64,000 bases of DNA. It comes from TC-15 sp034437275 (GTDB lineage Bacteria > Chloroflexota > Anaerolineae > Aggregatilineales > Aggregatilineaceae). The DNA lies in assembly GCA_034437275.1 (NCBI GenBank), contig DAOTUD010000065.1, positions 24,255 through 88,254 on the forward strand, written 5' to 3'. The position numbers were made by a program, and so were the translations under genes. Position 1 is the stretch's first letter. Each line of letters begins with the position of its first letter. This document shows, in pieces, positions 33,360-42,296 of the stretch. A model generated the notes under the pieces. That model was not told the origin of the DNA. It saw only the letters and a list, made by a program, of their open reading frames with translations, and did not search any database.

Positions 33360-35117
33360 ATGATAACCTATCAAGATAAATCCTGGCTGGCCCGATACGA
33401 TCAACAGGTGCCGCATAGTCTGGAACCCTACCCTGAACATCCACTGCACGAGTTTCTGGTCCAGGCGGAGGAAAAGCACAGTGATGCGGCTGCTATTGTA
33501 AGCTCGGCCCGTCTACCAGTGGTGGGACGAGTAAAAAAGGCGTTGACCTATCGTGAGGTGAACATTACTTCCGACATATTGGCTGCCGCCCTGGTCGATA
33601 TGGGGCTGCAAAAGGGCGAGCGGGTAGCCGTGATCATGCCGAACTGTGCCCAGTTTGTGATCGCATTCTATGCGATCTTAAAAGCGGGCGGCGTGGTAGT
33701 GGCCACAAATCCAACGTTTCCACCCAAGAAACTAGAAGCACAACTGCTAGACAGCGGCGCGACAATGGCGATTACGTTGTCTCTGTTTTACGATAATTTA
33801 AAGCAGGTTCAGAGTGCCACCAAAGTACAGCACGTGATCGTTACCAATATCAAAGAGTATTTACCTGAATTGGCGAAGTTGTTGTTTACGATTGCTAAGG
33901 AGAAGAAAGAGGGACATCGCATCGAAAAGCACCCGGAAGATCACTGGTTCCAGGAGGTGCTGGTGCGCTATGCGGGGAAGAAGCCGGAGGTTGACGTCGA
34001 AGCGGATGATCTGGCGATCTTCCAATACACAGGGGGTACAACCGGGGTCCCGAAAGCGGCGATGTCTACGCACCGGGCAATGGTTGCTAACACGATGCAG
34101 TGTAAAGCGTGGTTAGTTCGGGAAAATGCACAGGAAGTATTCCTGGCGGCTATTCCGCTGTTCCATGTGTTTGGGATGGTCGCGGTGATGAGCTTCGCAG
34201 TGTCGCTGCACGCGGCCATGATCATGGTGCCGAATGCGCGCGATATCGACGATGTGATTGATACCATCAATACGTATCAGCCCACGCTGTTTATGGGCGT
34301 TCCGGCATTGTTCAACGCGATCAACAATCATGCGGATGTTCAGGCCGGGAAGTACGATCTATCGTCCATTTTCGCGTGTATCAGCGGGTCCGCGCCCCTC
34401 CCCCCGGCTACCAAGCGGCGTTTTGAGGAGCTTTCGGGCGGGGTTATTCTGGAAGGGTTTGGTATGAGCGAAGCGCCTACCGCTTCGCATGTGAATCCAC
34501 TGCGCGGCGAGAATCGCACTGGCTCGATTGGGCTGCCATTCCCGGATATGGAGATGCGCATTGTCGACCTGGATGATGGGGAAACCGATCTGCCAGTGGG
34601 GGAAGTGGGCGAACTGGTGATGGTCGGGCCGCAGTTGATGCGCGGCTATCATGGGATGCCAACTGAAACGGCGAATGCCCTGCGCGAAGATGCGGACGGC
34701 AAAAAATGGCTCTATACCGGTGATATCGCACGGATGGACGAAGATGGGTATTTCTATATCGTCGATCGTAAAAAAGACATGGCGTTGATCGGCGGGTTCA
34801 ATGTCTACCCGCGCAATGTCGAGGACGTGTTGATGGAGCATCCGGCTGTGCTCGAAGTTGGGGTGGCGGCAATACCGCATCCTGATGCGAGCAAAGTGGG
34901 GCAGGAAGCGCTCAAGGCCTGGATCGTGTTACAGGAGGGGCAATCTGTCACTAAGGACGAGTTGATCGAGTTTGCGCGCGAGAAGCTGGCGCGTTACGAA
35001 GTTCCAACCCGGATTGCTTTTGTAGACGAACTGCCACGGACGGCGGTCGGAAAAATCTTGCGGCGAGAGCTGGCGCAGATGGAAATCGAAGAGCGTGAAC
35101 GTGCCGAGCAATCCTGA
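33360..35117 (+). CDS. Long-chain fatty acid-CoA ligase (FadD-like)
   Basis: 585 residues; ATG 33360 follows a near-ideal AAGGAGGT. ANL-superfamily adenylating enzyme: the P-loop-like motif is YTGGTTGVPKAAM (about 222-234), LEGFGMSEA gives the E-G-x-G-x-S/T-E motif, WLYTGDIARMDEDGYFYIVD the hinge-side aspartate, and RTAVGKILRRE the catalytic lysine. The hydrophobic substrate pocket and YPRNVEDVL tail fit FadD enzymes that activate fatty acids for beta-oxidation or lipid synthesis. The chain length is not readable. Overlaps the HAD gene by 23 bases. Confidence 0.9.
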   Translation: MITYQDKSWLARYDQQVPHSLEPYPEHPLHEFLVQAEEKHSDAAAIVSSARLPVVGRVKKALTYREVNITSDILAAALVDMGLQKGERVAVIMPNCAQFVIAFYAILKAGGVVVATNPTFPPKKLEAQLLDSGATMAITLSLFYDNLKQVQSATKVQHVIVTNIKEYLPELAKLLFTIAKEKKEGHRIEKHPEDHWFQEVLVRYAGKKPEVDVEADDLAIFQYTGGTTGVPKAAMSTHRAMVANTMQCKAWLVRENAQEVFLAAIPLFHVFGMVAVMSFAVSLHAAMIMVPNARDIDDVIDTINTYQPTLFMGVPALFNAINNHADVQAGKYDLSSIFACISGSAPLPPATKRRFEELSGGVILEGFGMSEAPTASHVNPLRGENRTGSIGLPFPDMEMRIVDLDDGETDLPVGEVGELVMVGPQLMRGYHGMPTETANALREDADGKKWLYTGDIARMDEDGYFYIVDRKKDMALIGGFNVYPRNVEDVLMEHPAVLEVGVAAIPHPDASKVGQEALKAWIVLQEGQSVTKDELIEFAREKLARYEVPTRIAFVDELPRTAVGKILRRELAQMEIEERERAEQS

Positions 35118-35817
35118 AATGCCTTACGTTGATGACTCTGATGTGCGGGCCGTGCTGTTTGATATCGACGGGACGCTGACGGTGGGTGGGGCGGTCTGGA
35201 GTGTCTTGATCCATTCGCCCGATGTTGTGTGGCTGAAGAAGGGCTGGTTGTACGGGACGGCGCTGCCACACTATGCCTTGAGCAAGGCCGGGATCGTCGC
35301 TCAGGCACAATTCCGCGATCGGTGGGTGCGTTTGATGGCCTGGCTGATGGCGGGGTGGTCCGAGCAGCAGGTGGAGACTGTGTACCAGCGTACGGTGCAG
35401 GACTGTCTGGTGCCTGACTTGCGCTCAGATGTGGTGGATATCTTGCAGCAGCATAAGGCAGCGGGACACCATGTCGTGCTGGTGTCGACTATGTTCGAAG
35501 GCATTGTGGCGCAGTTGGCGGGCCATCTCGGCGCAGATGCCGGGTTAGGTTCGCTGGTGTTGATGCAGAATGGTCGTTGCGCGGGACAGATCGTGGGGCA
35601 GACATGCTCCGGCGGTCGGAAGCTGGACTATGCGGAACGGCATCTGTCACAGTTGGACCCTGCCATTGCCCTGCAGAATTGCACAGCTTATGCGGACAGC
35701 GCTTCCGATATTGATTTCCTGGCTGGTGTTAAGTATCCGGTAGCCACGTATCCGGCTGATGAGATGCGGACTGAGGCGGTACAGCAGGGGTGGGCCATGT
35801 ATCCTGCGCCAGACTGA
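35095..35817 (+). CDS. HAD-superfamily (subfamily IB) phosphatase
   Basis: 240 residues from GTG 35095 inside the ligase 3' end; ATG 35119 (MPYVDDSD) is an equally plausible start since neither has a clear ribosome site. Motif I is LFDIDGTLT (nucleophile and acid-base aspartates), motif II is VLVSTM, the lysine lies in GGRKLDYAERHL and motif III is AYADSASDIDFL. A helical C1 cap lies between motifs I and II. This is the PSPase-like IB class, in which members hydrolyse phosphoserine, acyl-phosphates or lipid phosphates. Coupling to an acyl-CoA ligase hints at a lipid substrate, as inference only. Confidence 0.82.
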   Translation: MNVPSNPEMPYVDDSDVRAVLFDIDGTLTVGGAVWSVLIHSPDVVWLKKGWLYGTALPHYALSKAGIVAQAQFRDRWVRLMAWLMAGWSEQQVETVYQRTVQDCLVPDLRSDVVDILQQHKAAGHHVVLVSTMFEGIVAQLAGHLGADAGLGSLVLMQNGRCAGQIVGQTCSGGRKLDYAERHLSQLDPAIALQNCTAYADSASDIDFLAGVKYPVATYPADEMRTEAVQQGWAMYPAPD

Positions 35818-35845
35818 TCGCCCTGGACGAGTGTGAATATCAAGA

Positions 35846-35877
35846 AAAGACCTTGCTAGCCCGGCAAGGTCTTTTTT
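35846..35877. terminator. Bidirectional terminator between HAD and ftsH
   Basis: An 11-bp stem: AAAGACCTTGC (35846-35856) with GCAAGGTCTTT (35864-35874), loop 7 bases, then TTT on the plus strand; the left flank AAGAAA gives TTTCTT on the minus strand. It sits between convergent genes. Confidence 0.9.
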
Positions 35878-35896
35878 GTGCCGTAATGGGGTGTGC

Positions 35897-37837
35897 TTAT
35901 GCGGGCGACGGGGCCGTGCCCAGCGGAGCCGGCGGCATATCGCTGTCGGCCTCGCCTTCGTCGGCGTCTTCCACCGTCGATTCGGAGAGCTGCTGCGGCG
36001 GCTCGCTGGGCAGCTCTGGCGGCTGCGATTCGCCCATCAGCTCCAGAAATTCCTCGCGGCCAATCGTCTCAACTTCGATCAGGCGTTCGGCCACTGCGTC
36101 AAGTTTATCGCGGTTTTCCCGCAGGATGGTGAGCGCCGTTTCGTATGCTTCGATGACAATGTCGTGGACTTCCTGGTCGATCTGTTCGGCGATGCTTTCG
36201 CTGTAATCACGCTGCTCGCCAATTTCGCGGCCCAGGAAGACGAGTTCTTCTTTCTGGCCGAAGACGCGCGGCCCCAGTTTGCTGCTCATGCCCCAGCGCG
36301 TCACCATTGTCCGGGCGATACGCGTGACGTTTTCCAGGTCGCTGGATGCGCCATTAGTGATGTCGCCGAACACAATTTCTTCGGCAGCACGCCCGCCCAA
36401 TGCACCTGCGATCTGGTCCAGGTAGCGTTGGGTTGTGCCGAGGTCGGAGTCCTTTTCCGGCATGACCCAGGTTACACCGCCGGCCATACCACGCGACACA
36501 ATGGTCACCTTACGGACCGGGTCGCAGTTCGGCAGTAAGTGGAAGACGACAGCGTGCCCGGCCTCGTGATAGGCGATGAGACGCTTTTCCTCCTCGCTGA
36601 TGATGCGACTGCGACGTTCGGGGCCGAGTACGACACGCTCGATGGCTTCTTCAAAGTCGCGCATACCGACACTTTTCTTGTTCTTACGGGCGGCGACAAT
36701 CGCGGCCTCGTTGATTAAGTTTTCAAGGTCAGCACCGACAAAGCCCGGTGTGGCTTTAGCCAGGACGTTCGGGTCAACATCTGAGGCGAGTGGCTTACCG
36801 CGCGTATGCACCTTTAGGATGGCCTCACGCCCGCGCATATCGGGGCGGTCCAGCACGACACGCCGGTCGAAGCGACCAGGACGCAGCAGCGCCGGGTCCA
36901 GAATGTCCGGGCGGTTGGTGGCGGCCATGATGATGACGTTGGTGTCGGTATCGAAGCCGTCCATTTCGACCAAAATCTGGTTCAACGTCTGCTCGCGCTC
37001 GTCGTGACTGCCGCCCAGGCCGGCGCCGCGTTGGCGGCCTACGGCGTCGATCTCGTCGACAAAGACGATGCACGGGCTGTGGCGCTTGGCCTGGTCGAAC
37101 AGGTCGCGCACACGGCTGGCACCGACGCCGACGAACATTTCCACGAATTCGGAGCCGGAGATGCTGAAGAACGGGACGCCTGCCTCACCACTGACGGCCT
37201 TGGCTAGCAGCGTTTTGCCGGTGCCGGGGCTACCGACAAGCAAGACGCCTTTGGGAATGCGTGCTCCTAGCTGGATGAAACGCTCCGGGTCTTTGAGAAA
37301 TTCCACAACTTCTTGGAGTTCTTCTTTCGCTTCGTCTGCCCCAGCGACGTCTTCAAAGGTGACGGTGGGCTGATCGCCGGAAAACATGCGCGCGCGGCTC
37401 TTGCCAAACGACATCGCCTGGTTGTTCGACCCCTGGGCCTGGCGCAGCATCAGGTAGATAAAGCCCCCAATCAGGATCAAGGGCAGGAAGGTGCCGATAA
37501 GCCCGATCCAATTGAACAGGTTGCTCGGTTTGGTGAATTCGAACCGGACCTGTTGGAGCATTTCCTCGTCCGAGCCGAGATTTTCCAGAGCGGCTATGGG
37601 ATCGTTGGTGTTGGTGTAGAGTTGGGCCGTCTTTTTGCCTTCTTCGTAGTAGTCAGCGCTGAGTTTGCCTTCATCATCAACGGAGATCTTCTCGACCTTC
37701 CCCGCGTTGATATCAGTCGCCAACTCGCTTGCGGATATCTCACTTGATTTGGAGCTATTGTTGCGTACGCCAAATACAATCGCAGCTATTGCTGCGATGA
37801 TGAGGATGTACACAAATATGTTCCGACGATTATTCAC
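35897..37837 (-). CDS. ftsH: ATP-dependent zinc metalloprotease FtsH
   Basis: 646 residues from GTG 37837, with GGAGG 7 bases upstream; the TTG at 37858 is rejected. First membrane helix at about 5-23 (IFVYILIIAAIAAIVFGV), periplasmic-type domain to about 105, second helix (WIGLIGTFLPLILIGGFIYL). The AAA+ module has Walker A VGSPGTGKT, Walker B IVFVDEID, SRH with RPDILDPALLRPGRFDRRVV. The zinc protease motif is HEAGHAVV. The C-terminus is acidic and proline-rich. It degrades misfolded membrane proteins and regulators. A candidate -10 lies upstream. Confidence 0.97.
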   Translation of the reverse strand: MNNRRNIFVYILIIAAIAAIVFGVRNNSSKSSEISASELATDINAGKVEKISVDDEGKLSADYYEEGKKTAQLYTNTNDPIAALENLGSDEEMLQQVRFEFTKPSNLFNWIGLIGTFLPLILIGGFIYLMLRQAQGSNNQAMSFGKSRARMFSGDQPTVTFEDVAGADEAKEELQEVVEFLKDPERFIQLGARIPKGVLLVGSPGTGKTLLAKAVSGEAGVPFFSISGSEFVEMFVGVGASRVRDLFDQAKRHSPCIVFVDEIDAVGRQRGAGLGGSHDEREQTLNQILVEMDGFDTDTNVIIMAATNRPDILDPALLRPGRFDRRVVLDRPDMRGREAILKVHTRGKPLASDVDPNVLAKATPGFVGADLENLINEAAIVAARKNKKSVGMRDFEEAIERVVLGPERRSRIISEEEKRLIAYHEAGHAVVFHLLPNCDPVRKVTIVSRGMAGGVTWVMPEKDSDLGTTQRYLDQIAGALGGRAAEEIVFGDITNGASSDLENVTRIARTMVTRWGMSSKLGPRVFGQKEELVFLGREIGEQRDYSESIAEQIDQEVHDIVIEAYETALTILRENRDKLDAVAERLIEVETIGREEFLELMGESQPPELPSEPPQQLSESTVEDADEGEADSDMPPAPLGTAPSPA

Positions 37838-37992
37838 TGCTAAGCCTCCAGCCGTCAAACCATTCCATCAATACATCGCCAGGGTAAAACTATGCCTGCG
37901 CATCGCAAGGAAAAAGCGACTGGTTTAGACATTTCCTTACCGAAATGAGGGAGCGCTGACGTTCAGTCTTTGTTTACACACTTGATACTGAA

Positions 37993-37998
37993 ATTATA
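37993..37998 (-). promoter_or_regulatory. Candidate -10 element of ftsH
   Basis: TATAAT on the minus strand (37998-37993), preceded 17-18 bases upstream only by a weak TGGTTT. Transcription would begin near 37986, giving a leader of about 150 bases. The remainder of the 265-base gap between ftsH and the kinase gene shows no gene. Confidence 0.4.
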
Positions 37999-38102
37999 CA
38001 AGAATCGATCCGCAAAAACCAGGATCAGTCGACCTTGCAGATTAGCGTTGCATAAGAAATTTTGTCGTTCATGTGTTTATACGCCGAGCGGGATCTTCTT
38101 GA

Positions 38103-39332
38103 TCACCCCACCCAGGCCTCATACACACCGATCCATAGTAAAATGAGTAACACCATCGCAATAAACGCGAGAAATGCCAATACAATCGTGACCATGTCGA
38201 GCTGCTGCGGTGGTTCTGCCGCGCGATGCCGGGATTGTACCATGGCCTCTGGAGGACGAGCAGGATGGTACAGTTGTGAGGTGGGCACCGGTGTTGTGCT
38301 GGGCTGGTTGGTGTCGTATGCATTGTTGTATGCATCGTGGGGGTAGATATTGGTTGCGGCTTCTGCCGGATCGTCTGTGATGCGGATCACCTGTGGATCA
38401 TGCGGTTGAGGCATGCTGGGGGCTGGCGGGGGCGTCGATGATGGAGCCGGGGCAGGTTCGGCATAGTGCTCGACCTTGGGGCTTTCCTGGTCGGTGGCGA
38501 CCTGCCCTTGATCACGGTAGCTGATCAGGATGCGCCCCAGTTGATCGGCGGTGCGATAGCGTGAGGCCGGCTCTTTGGAAAGCACTTTTTGCAAGATGCG
38601 ATCCAGGTGGACCGGGACATTAGGATTGATCTCGGACACATCGGGCGGGTCTTCGCGGATGTGGGCCATCGCCAGTTCTTGCTGGTCGGTACCGATGAAG
38701 GGCAACCGTCCGGTGAGCATCTCGAACAACACGATCCCGATGGCATATACATCTGAGGGGGGCGAAGGTGGCTCACCCTGTGCTTGTTCTGGCGAAAAAT
38801 AGTGTGGGCTGCCCCAGACGACTTTTTGGCGTTGGCGGGGTTGGGTTTCGGACAGCGCCTGGGCGATGCCGAAATCAGTGACTTTGACGTTGTCGTCCTG
38901 GGTGACGAGTACGTTCTGTGGCTTTACATCGGCATGTACCAGCCCTGCGCGGTGTGCATAGCCTACTCCTGCACAAATCTTGATCCCTATATTCAGCGCG
39001 CGCTCGATAGAGAAAGGCGCTTCTCCGCGAATCAACCGTTTGAGATCTTCGCCGTCCACGTATTCCATGACGATGTAATGTGTGTTGCCGTCTTGCCCGA
39101 CGTCATGAACTGTGACGATGTTGGGATGTGACAGATTCGCCACGTTGCGCGCCTCTTGTCGAAAGCGCTTAAGAAATTCCGGGTCATTAGTCAGGCTAGG
39201 GCGCAGAATCTTAACAGCGACGGGACGACCTAACGCCAGATCGGTGGCTTTGTAAATAACGGCCATACCGCCTGAGCCTTGCTGGGTTTCCAGACGATAC
39301 CGTCCGTTGAGCAGGGTTTCTTGTGCAGACAT
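38103..39332 (-). CDS. PknB-like serine/threonine protein kinase with C-terminal membrane helix
   Basis: 409 residues. Kinase domain about 11-270: glycine loop QGSGGMAVIYKA, lysine in VAVKIL, catalytic loop HADVKPQNVL, DFG (VKVTDFGIAQAL), and PPSDVYAIGIVLFEMLTGRLP. The catalytic Arg of HRD is Ala here, a non-RD form common in bacterial kinases. A Pro/Ala-rich linker follows, and one helix near the C-terminus (MVTIVLAFLAFIAMVLLILL) leaves only about eight residues outside, so no PASTA or other sensor. Activity is probably controlled by cytoplasmic partners. It is divergent from the large membrane-protein gene. Confidence 0.92.
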   Translation of the reverse strand: MSAQETLLNGRYRLETQQGSGGMAVIYKATDLALGRPVAVKILRPSLTNDPEFLKRFRQEARNVANLSHPNIVTVHDVGQDGNTHYIVMEYVDGEDLKRLIRGEAPFSIERALNIGIKICAGVGYAHRAGLVHADVKPQNVLVTQDDNVKVTDFGIAQALSETQPRQRQKVVWGSPHYFSPEQAQGEPPSPPSDVYAIGIVLFEMLTGRLPFIGTDQQELAMAHIREDPPDVSEINPNVPVHLDRILQKVLSKEPASRYRTADQLGRILISYRDQGQVATDQESPKVEHYAEPAPAPSSTPPPAPSMPQPHDPQVIRITDDPAEAATNIYPHDAYNNAYDTNQPSTTPVPTSQLYHPARPPEAMVQSRHRAAEPPQQLDMVTIVLAFLAFIAMVLLILLWIGVYEAWVG

Positions 39333-39414
39333 AGGCCTCTTTGCTGGGGTTGCGCTTACTGACTATTATAGATTAGGGTATAACGCAAATCGAGGCGGAT
39401 TACAAGGTGAGTTT

Positions 39415-41880
39415 GTGCCACTACAACGTGAGTTACCACTCAATCTTTCAGAAGATGACTTGCCAGTCTGGATGCAGCGGGCGCGGCGCGAGCCTGACTG
39501 GGCCTTGTTGGTTGCCATGGTGCTCTGCCTGGTGGTGATCTGGCCGCTGTTGGTTCGCACTGGTTTGCCGCGCAACGTGGGCACGCAGCTCGAACTTGGT
39601 CATGCGATTGAGATGGCCGAAAGTATGCAGGCGGGGGTAGCGTATCCGCGTTGGGCCTCTGATCTTAATTATGGCTACGGTTCTCCCTTATGGAACTATC
39701 TCGCTCCGCTGCCGCATTATGTGACTGGCCTGTTCTATGTGCTGCTCCAAACCAAGCCAGAGTTGAGCGTAAAGCTGGTGATCGCTCTGGGGATTGGGTT
39801 GGCTGGGTTGGGGACGTTTGGCTTTGTCCGCCGTCGGTGGGGGGATTATGCGGCCTTATTGGCGACAGCCATCTACTTGTATAGTCCACAATTGGTGTTG
39901 GTGAAGCCTTACCTGGAGGGGGATTTAGGTGGGCTTTTGGCGATGGGGTTTTTCTCGATTACGTTGTGGACATTCGACCGGGTGATGGTCATGGGGCGGG
40001 GATGGGATATCACGCTGGCTGCGTTTACGTTGGCGGCGCTTGTGCTGGCCCATACGCCATTAAATATCTTGCTGGTTTGCGTCGTGTTGGGGTGGATAGG
40101 CTGGTGCAGGTTGGCTTCTGCTCTGCGCGGTGACTACTGGCAGCGTGCGTTGTTGGCGATGGTGGCCGGGATCGGGCTGTGCGCTTTTTATTGGCTGCCG
40201 GCCTGGCTGGAACGACATGAGGCACGCTGGACAACCATGACATCCTACCCTGAGGAGTTGCGGCGTGTGTTGGCAACCGGGGCTGTGTTGGGGCAGCCAG
40301 ATCGACTGGACCTGAGCGCAATTAACCCTGCTCCTACGACGGCGATTGGGGTGCCTGTGTGGGGGCTGGCCGTGCTGGCGGTTGGTCTGGTAGGCGGCTG
40401 GTATTGGCAGCGTGAGCCGGCTGTGGGGTGGCGGCGAATCCGCCGCGTGCTGCAAAGGGCATCGGCTGCGCATTGGGAAGCGATCTACTTTGGCGGCGTT
40501 GGGATTTTTTCATTCGTGCTGGTGAGTCCGGTGGGGCGTACGTTTTGGCGCGATGTTCCAGACTGGCCTGTGATATATCCCCATGATTTGCTGCCGTTGA
40601 TCGCGGTCTGCGGGGCGTTGGTGGCGGCTCAGATCGGCGTTGTGGTGGAGCGTATGGCGCAGCCAGGATGGGGGATGGCCATGATGATCGGCTGTCTGGT
40701 CGCGGTTCTGGTGTCCGCCTTGACGCTGCTCTATCCGCCGATGTGGCCGGAACGCCGGCAGTCGACCCCGGACGTCACTACGCTGCTGCGTGATGATAAG
40801 ACGCGCGGGTATGCGATCGCATCGTTGATGACGAATTGGGTTGTTCCGCAAGCGGTAGAGGATGTTCCGCGACCATCGCCAAGTTTGATTGCATCGTATC
40901 GCAGCGACATGATCGATAAGATCGTGCGGGACACATTGCCGGCAGCCGTGACGGTCGATGTCATCAGTCATTCACCCAAAGCGGAGCGATTGGTGGTGAA
41001 GGCGGCCCAACCGGCCACCCTGACCCTGTACACTTTTTATTTTCCGGGCTGGCGGGCCGAGATCAACAGCCGGCAGGTGCCGATTGAGCCTGACCCCAAC
41101 ACGGGGTTTATCACCCTTATGCTGCCGAAAGGCCAGCATGAAGTATTGATCTATTTTGGCAGCACGCCCCCCCGTACTGTGGGATGGGTTATATCGGGGA
41201 TGGTGGTGCTGGTACTAATTGGGGTCGGGTTTCGCGTGCAGGTGGGCCAATCTGTCGGTGTCGATCAGGAAGTTGTAACGGTAGGCCAACCAAGGACCAT
41301 GCAGCATGTCATGTATCTGGTGGTCATACTGCTGTTTGGGGTGGGGGGAAGCGTGACTCGCCTCATGCCGGAGTGGTTTACGTTGCGCTCGTCGCCCGGG
41401 ACGGTGACGGCGGCTGAACAGCCGTTTCCTCGTGTGGTTTTACAGGGAGGCGTTGATCTTTTAGCTTATGATCTGGATGCTCCGGACATCATTTACGCGG
41501 GAGACACAGTACGTTTGGTGTTGTACTGGCGCGCCGTGCAGCCTGGCTTGCCTGATTATCAGACTAATGTCTCGGTCGTCAGCCGCAACGATCCCACATG
41601 GATGGTCGAGTTTGCTCAACACCGTCATCCAGGCAGGCTTCCGAGCAGCCAGTGGCCCGTCTGGCCCTTGATGGATTATTACGTTCGTGATGTGTATCAT
41701 CTGACACTCGACAAAAATGCTCCGACAGGGGAGTATAATATAGTGATACAAATTGGTGAATGTAATCAGTTGAGTTTGCGTGCATGTGAAACCATTGTGC
41801 CGCTGTTTGTGGGAGATGCGCGTGGTGGCAGCTTGGGACAGCGCATCGTCTTGCCTACAGTTATCGAAGTGGAGCCTTAG
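39415..41880 (+). CDS. Large polytopic membrane protein, GT-C-like
   Basis: About 821 residues from GTG 39415, chosen because AAGGTGA lies 4 bases upstream; the longer frame from 39307 overlaps the divergent kinase gene and starts with TTG. Roughly ten to eleven membrane helices span residues 30-445, with a further helix near 610. The first loop has an aspartate/glutamate-bearing segment (MAESMQAGVAYPRWASDLNY, GYGSPLWNYLAPLPHY) typical of 6-pyruvoyl-tetrahydropterin-synthase-related/GT-C-type membrane proteins. A beta-rich C-terminal domain follows (YFPGWRAEINSRQVPIEPD). Such proteins are suspected glycosyltransferases acting on lipid-linked sugars; specificity is unknown. Confidence 0.7.
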   Translation: MPLQRELPLNLSEDDLPVWMQRARREPDWALLVAMVLCLVVIWPLLVRTGLPRNVGTQLELGHAIEMAESMQAGVAYPRWASDLNYGYGSPLWNYLAPLPHYVTGLFYVLLQTKPELSVKLVIALGIGLAGLGTFGFVRRRWGDYAALLATAIYLYSPQLVLVKPYLEGDLGGLLAMGFFSITLWTFDRVMVMGRGWDITLAAFTLAALVLAHTPLNILLVCVVLGWIGWCRLASALRGDYWQRALLAMVAGIGLCAFYWLPAWLERHEARWTTMTSYPEELRRVLATGAVLGQPDRLDLSAINPAPTTAIGVPVWGLAVLAVGLVGGWYWQREPAVGWRRIRRVLQRASAAHWEAIYFGGVGIFSFVLVSPVGRTFWRDVPDWPVIYPHDLLPLIAVCGALVAAQIGVVVERMAQPGWGMAMMIGCLVAVLVSALTLLYPPMWPERRQSTPDVTTLLRDDKTRGYAIASLMTNWVVPQAVEDVPRPSPSLIASYRSDMIDKIVRDTLPAAVTVDVISHSPKAERLVVKAAQPATLTLYTFYFPGWRAEINSRQVPIEPDPNTGFITLMLPKGQHEVLIYFGSTPPRTVGWVISGMVVLVLIGVGFRVQVGQSVGVDQEVVTVGQPRTMQHVMYLVVILLFGVGGSVTRLMPEWFTLRSSPGTVTAAEQPFPRVVLQGGVDLLAYDLDAPDIIYAGDTVRLVLYWRAVQPGLPDYQTNVSVVSRNDPTWMVEFAQHRHPGRLPSSQWPVWPLMDYYVRDVYHLTLDKNAPTGEYNIVIQIGECNQLSLRACETIVPLFVGDARGGSLGQRIVLPTVIEVEP

Positions 41881-41906
41881 TCGCCTGCCCTGCATATTAA
41901 CCGTTC

Positions 41907-41934
41907 TTGCTATATAAATTGTGTACAGTATAAT
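41907..41934 (+). promoter_or_regulatory. Candidate promoter for the TPR-UROD-rsmD operon
   Basis: TTGCTA (41907-41912), 16-base spacer, consensus TATAAT (41929-41934). Predicted start near 41941, 35 bases before the TPR start codon. Confidence 0.65.
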
Positions 41935-41975
41935 GCGAAAGCTATATTCGAACGCTTCAATAAATGGAGATGAGC

Positions 41976-42296
41976 ATGAACCCAAAAGATGACCTCGAAG
42001 TGAAAATCGGCCAGGCCTGGAAGGCTCACTATGCAGGCGAGGACGAATCCGCTGTCGGGCAGTTTCTAAGCATTATTGACGAAGCACCTGACAGTGCAGA
42101 TGCCTATTGGGGCTTAGGGTTAGCTTACCGGGATCTGGGAGATAAGCACAACGCCTTGCAAGCCTTCGAAAAGGTCAAAGCGTTGGTCGCCGATCAGATC
42201 GAACAGGAAGCCGGGCAGTGGGGACGGTTTTTTATGCTTAATCGGATGGTTACCCAGCAAATCGAGCAGATGAATGAATTTATGGATAACACATGA
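41976..42296 (+). CDS. Small TPR-like protein
   Basis: 106 residues from ATG 41976, with GGAG 6 bases upstream; two earlier ATGs in frame lie in or before this site. Two tetratricopeptide-type helix pairs are seen: KIGQAWKAHYAGEDESAVGQ and ADAYWGLGLAYRDLGDKHNA, the latter close to the TPR consensus. TPR units mediate protein-protein contact. The stop overlaps the next start as ATGA, so it is coupled to the UROD-like gene; partner identity is unknown. Confidence 0.75.
   Translation: MNPKDDLEVKIGQAWKAHYAGEDESAVGQFLSIIDEAPDSADAYWGLGLAYRDLGDKHNALQAFEKVKALVADQIEQEAGQWGRFFMLNRMVTQQIEQMNEFMDNT

Noticed and set aside
39307..39414. N-terminal extension of the large membrane protein from a TTG
   Set aside because: It overlaps the divergent kinase start and lacks a ribosome site, while GTG 39415 has AAGGTGA just upstream.
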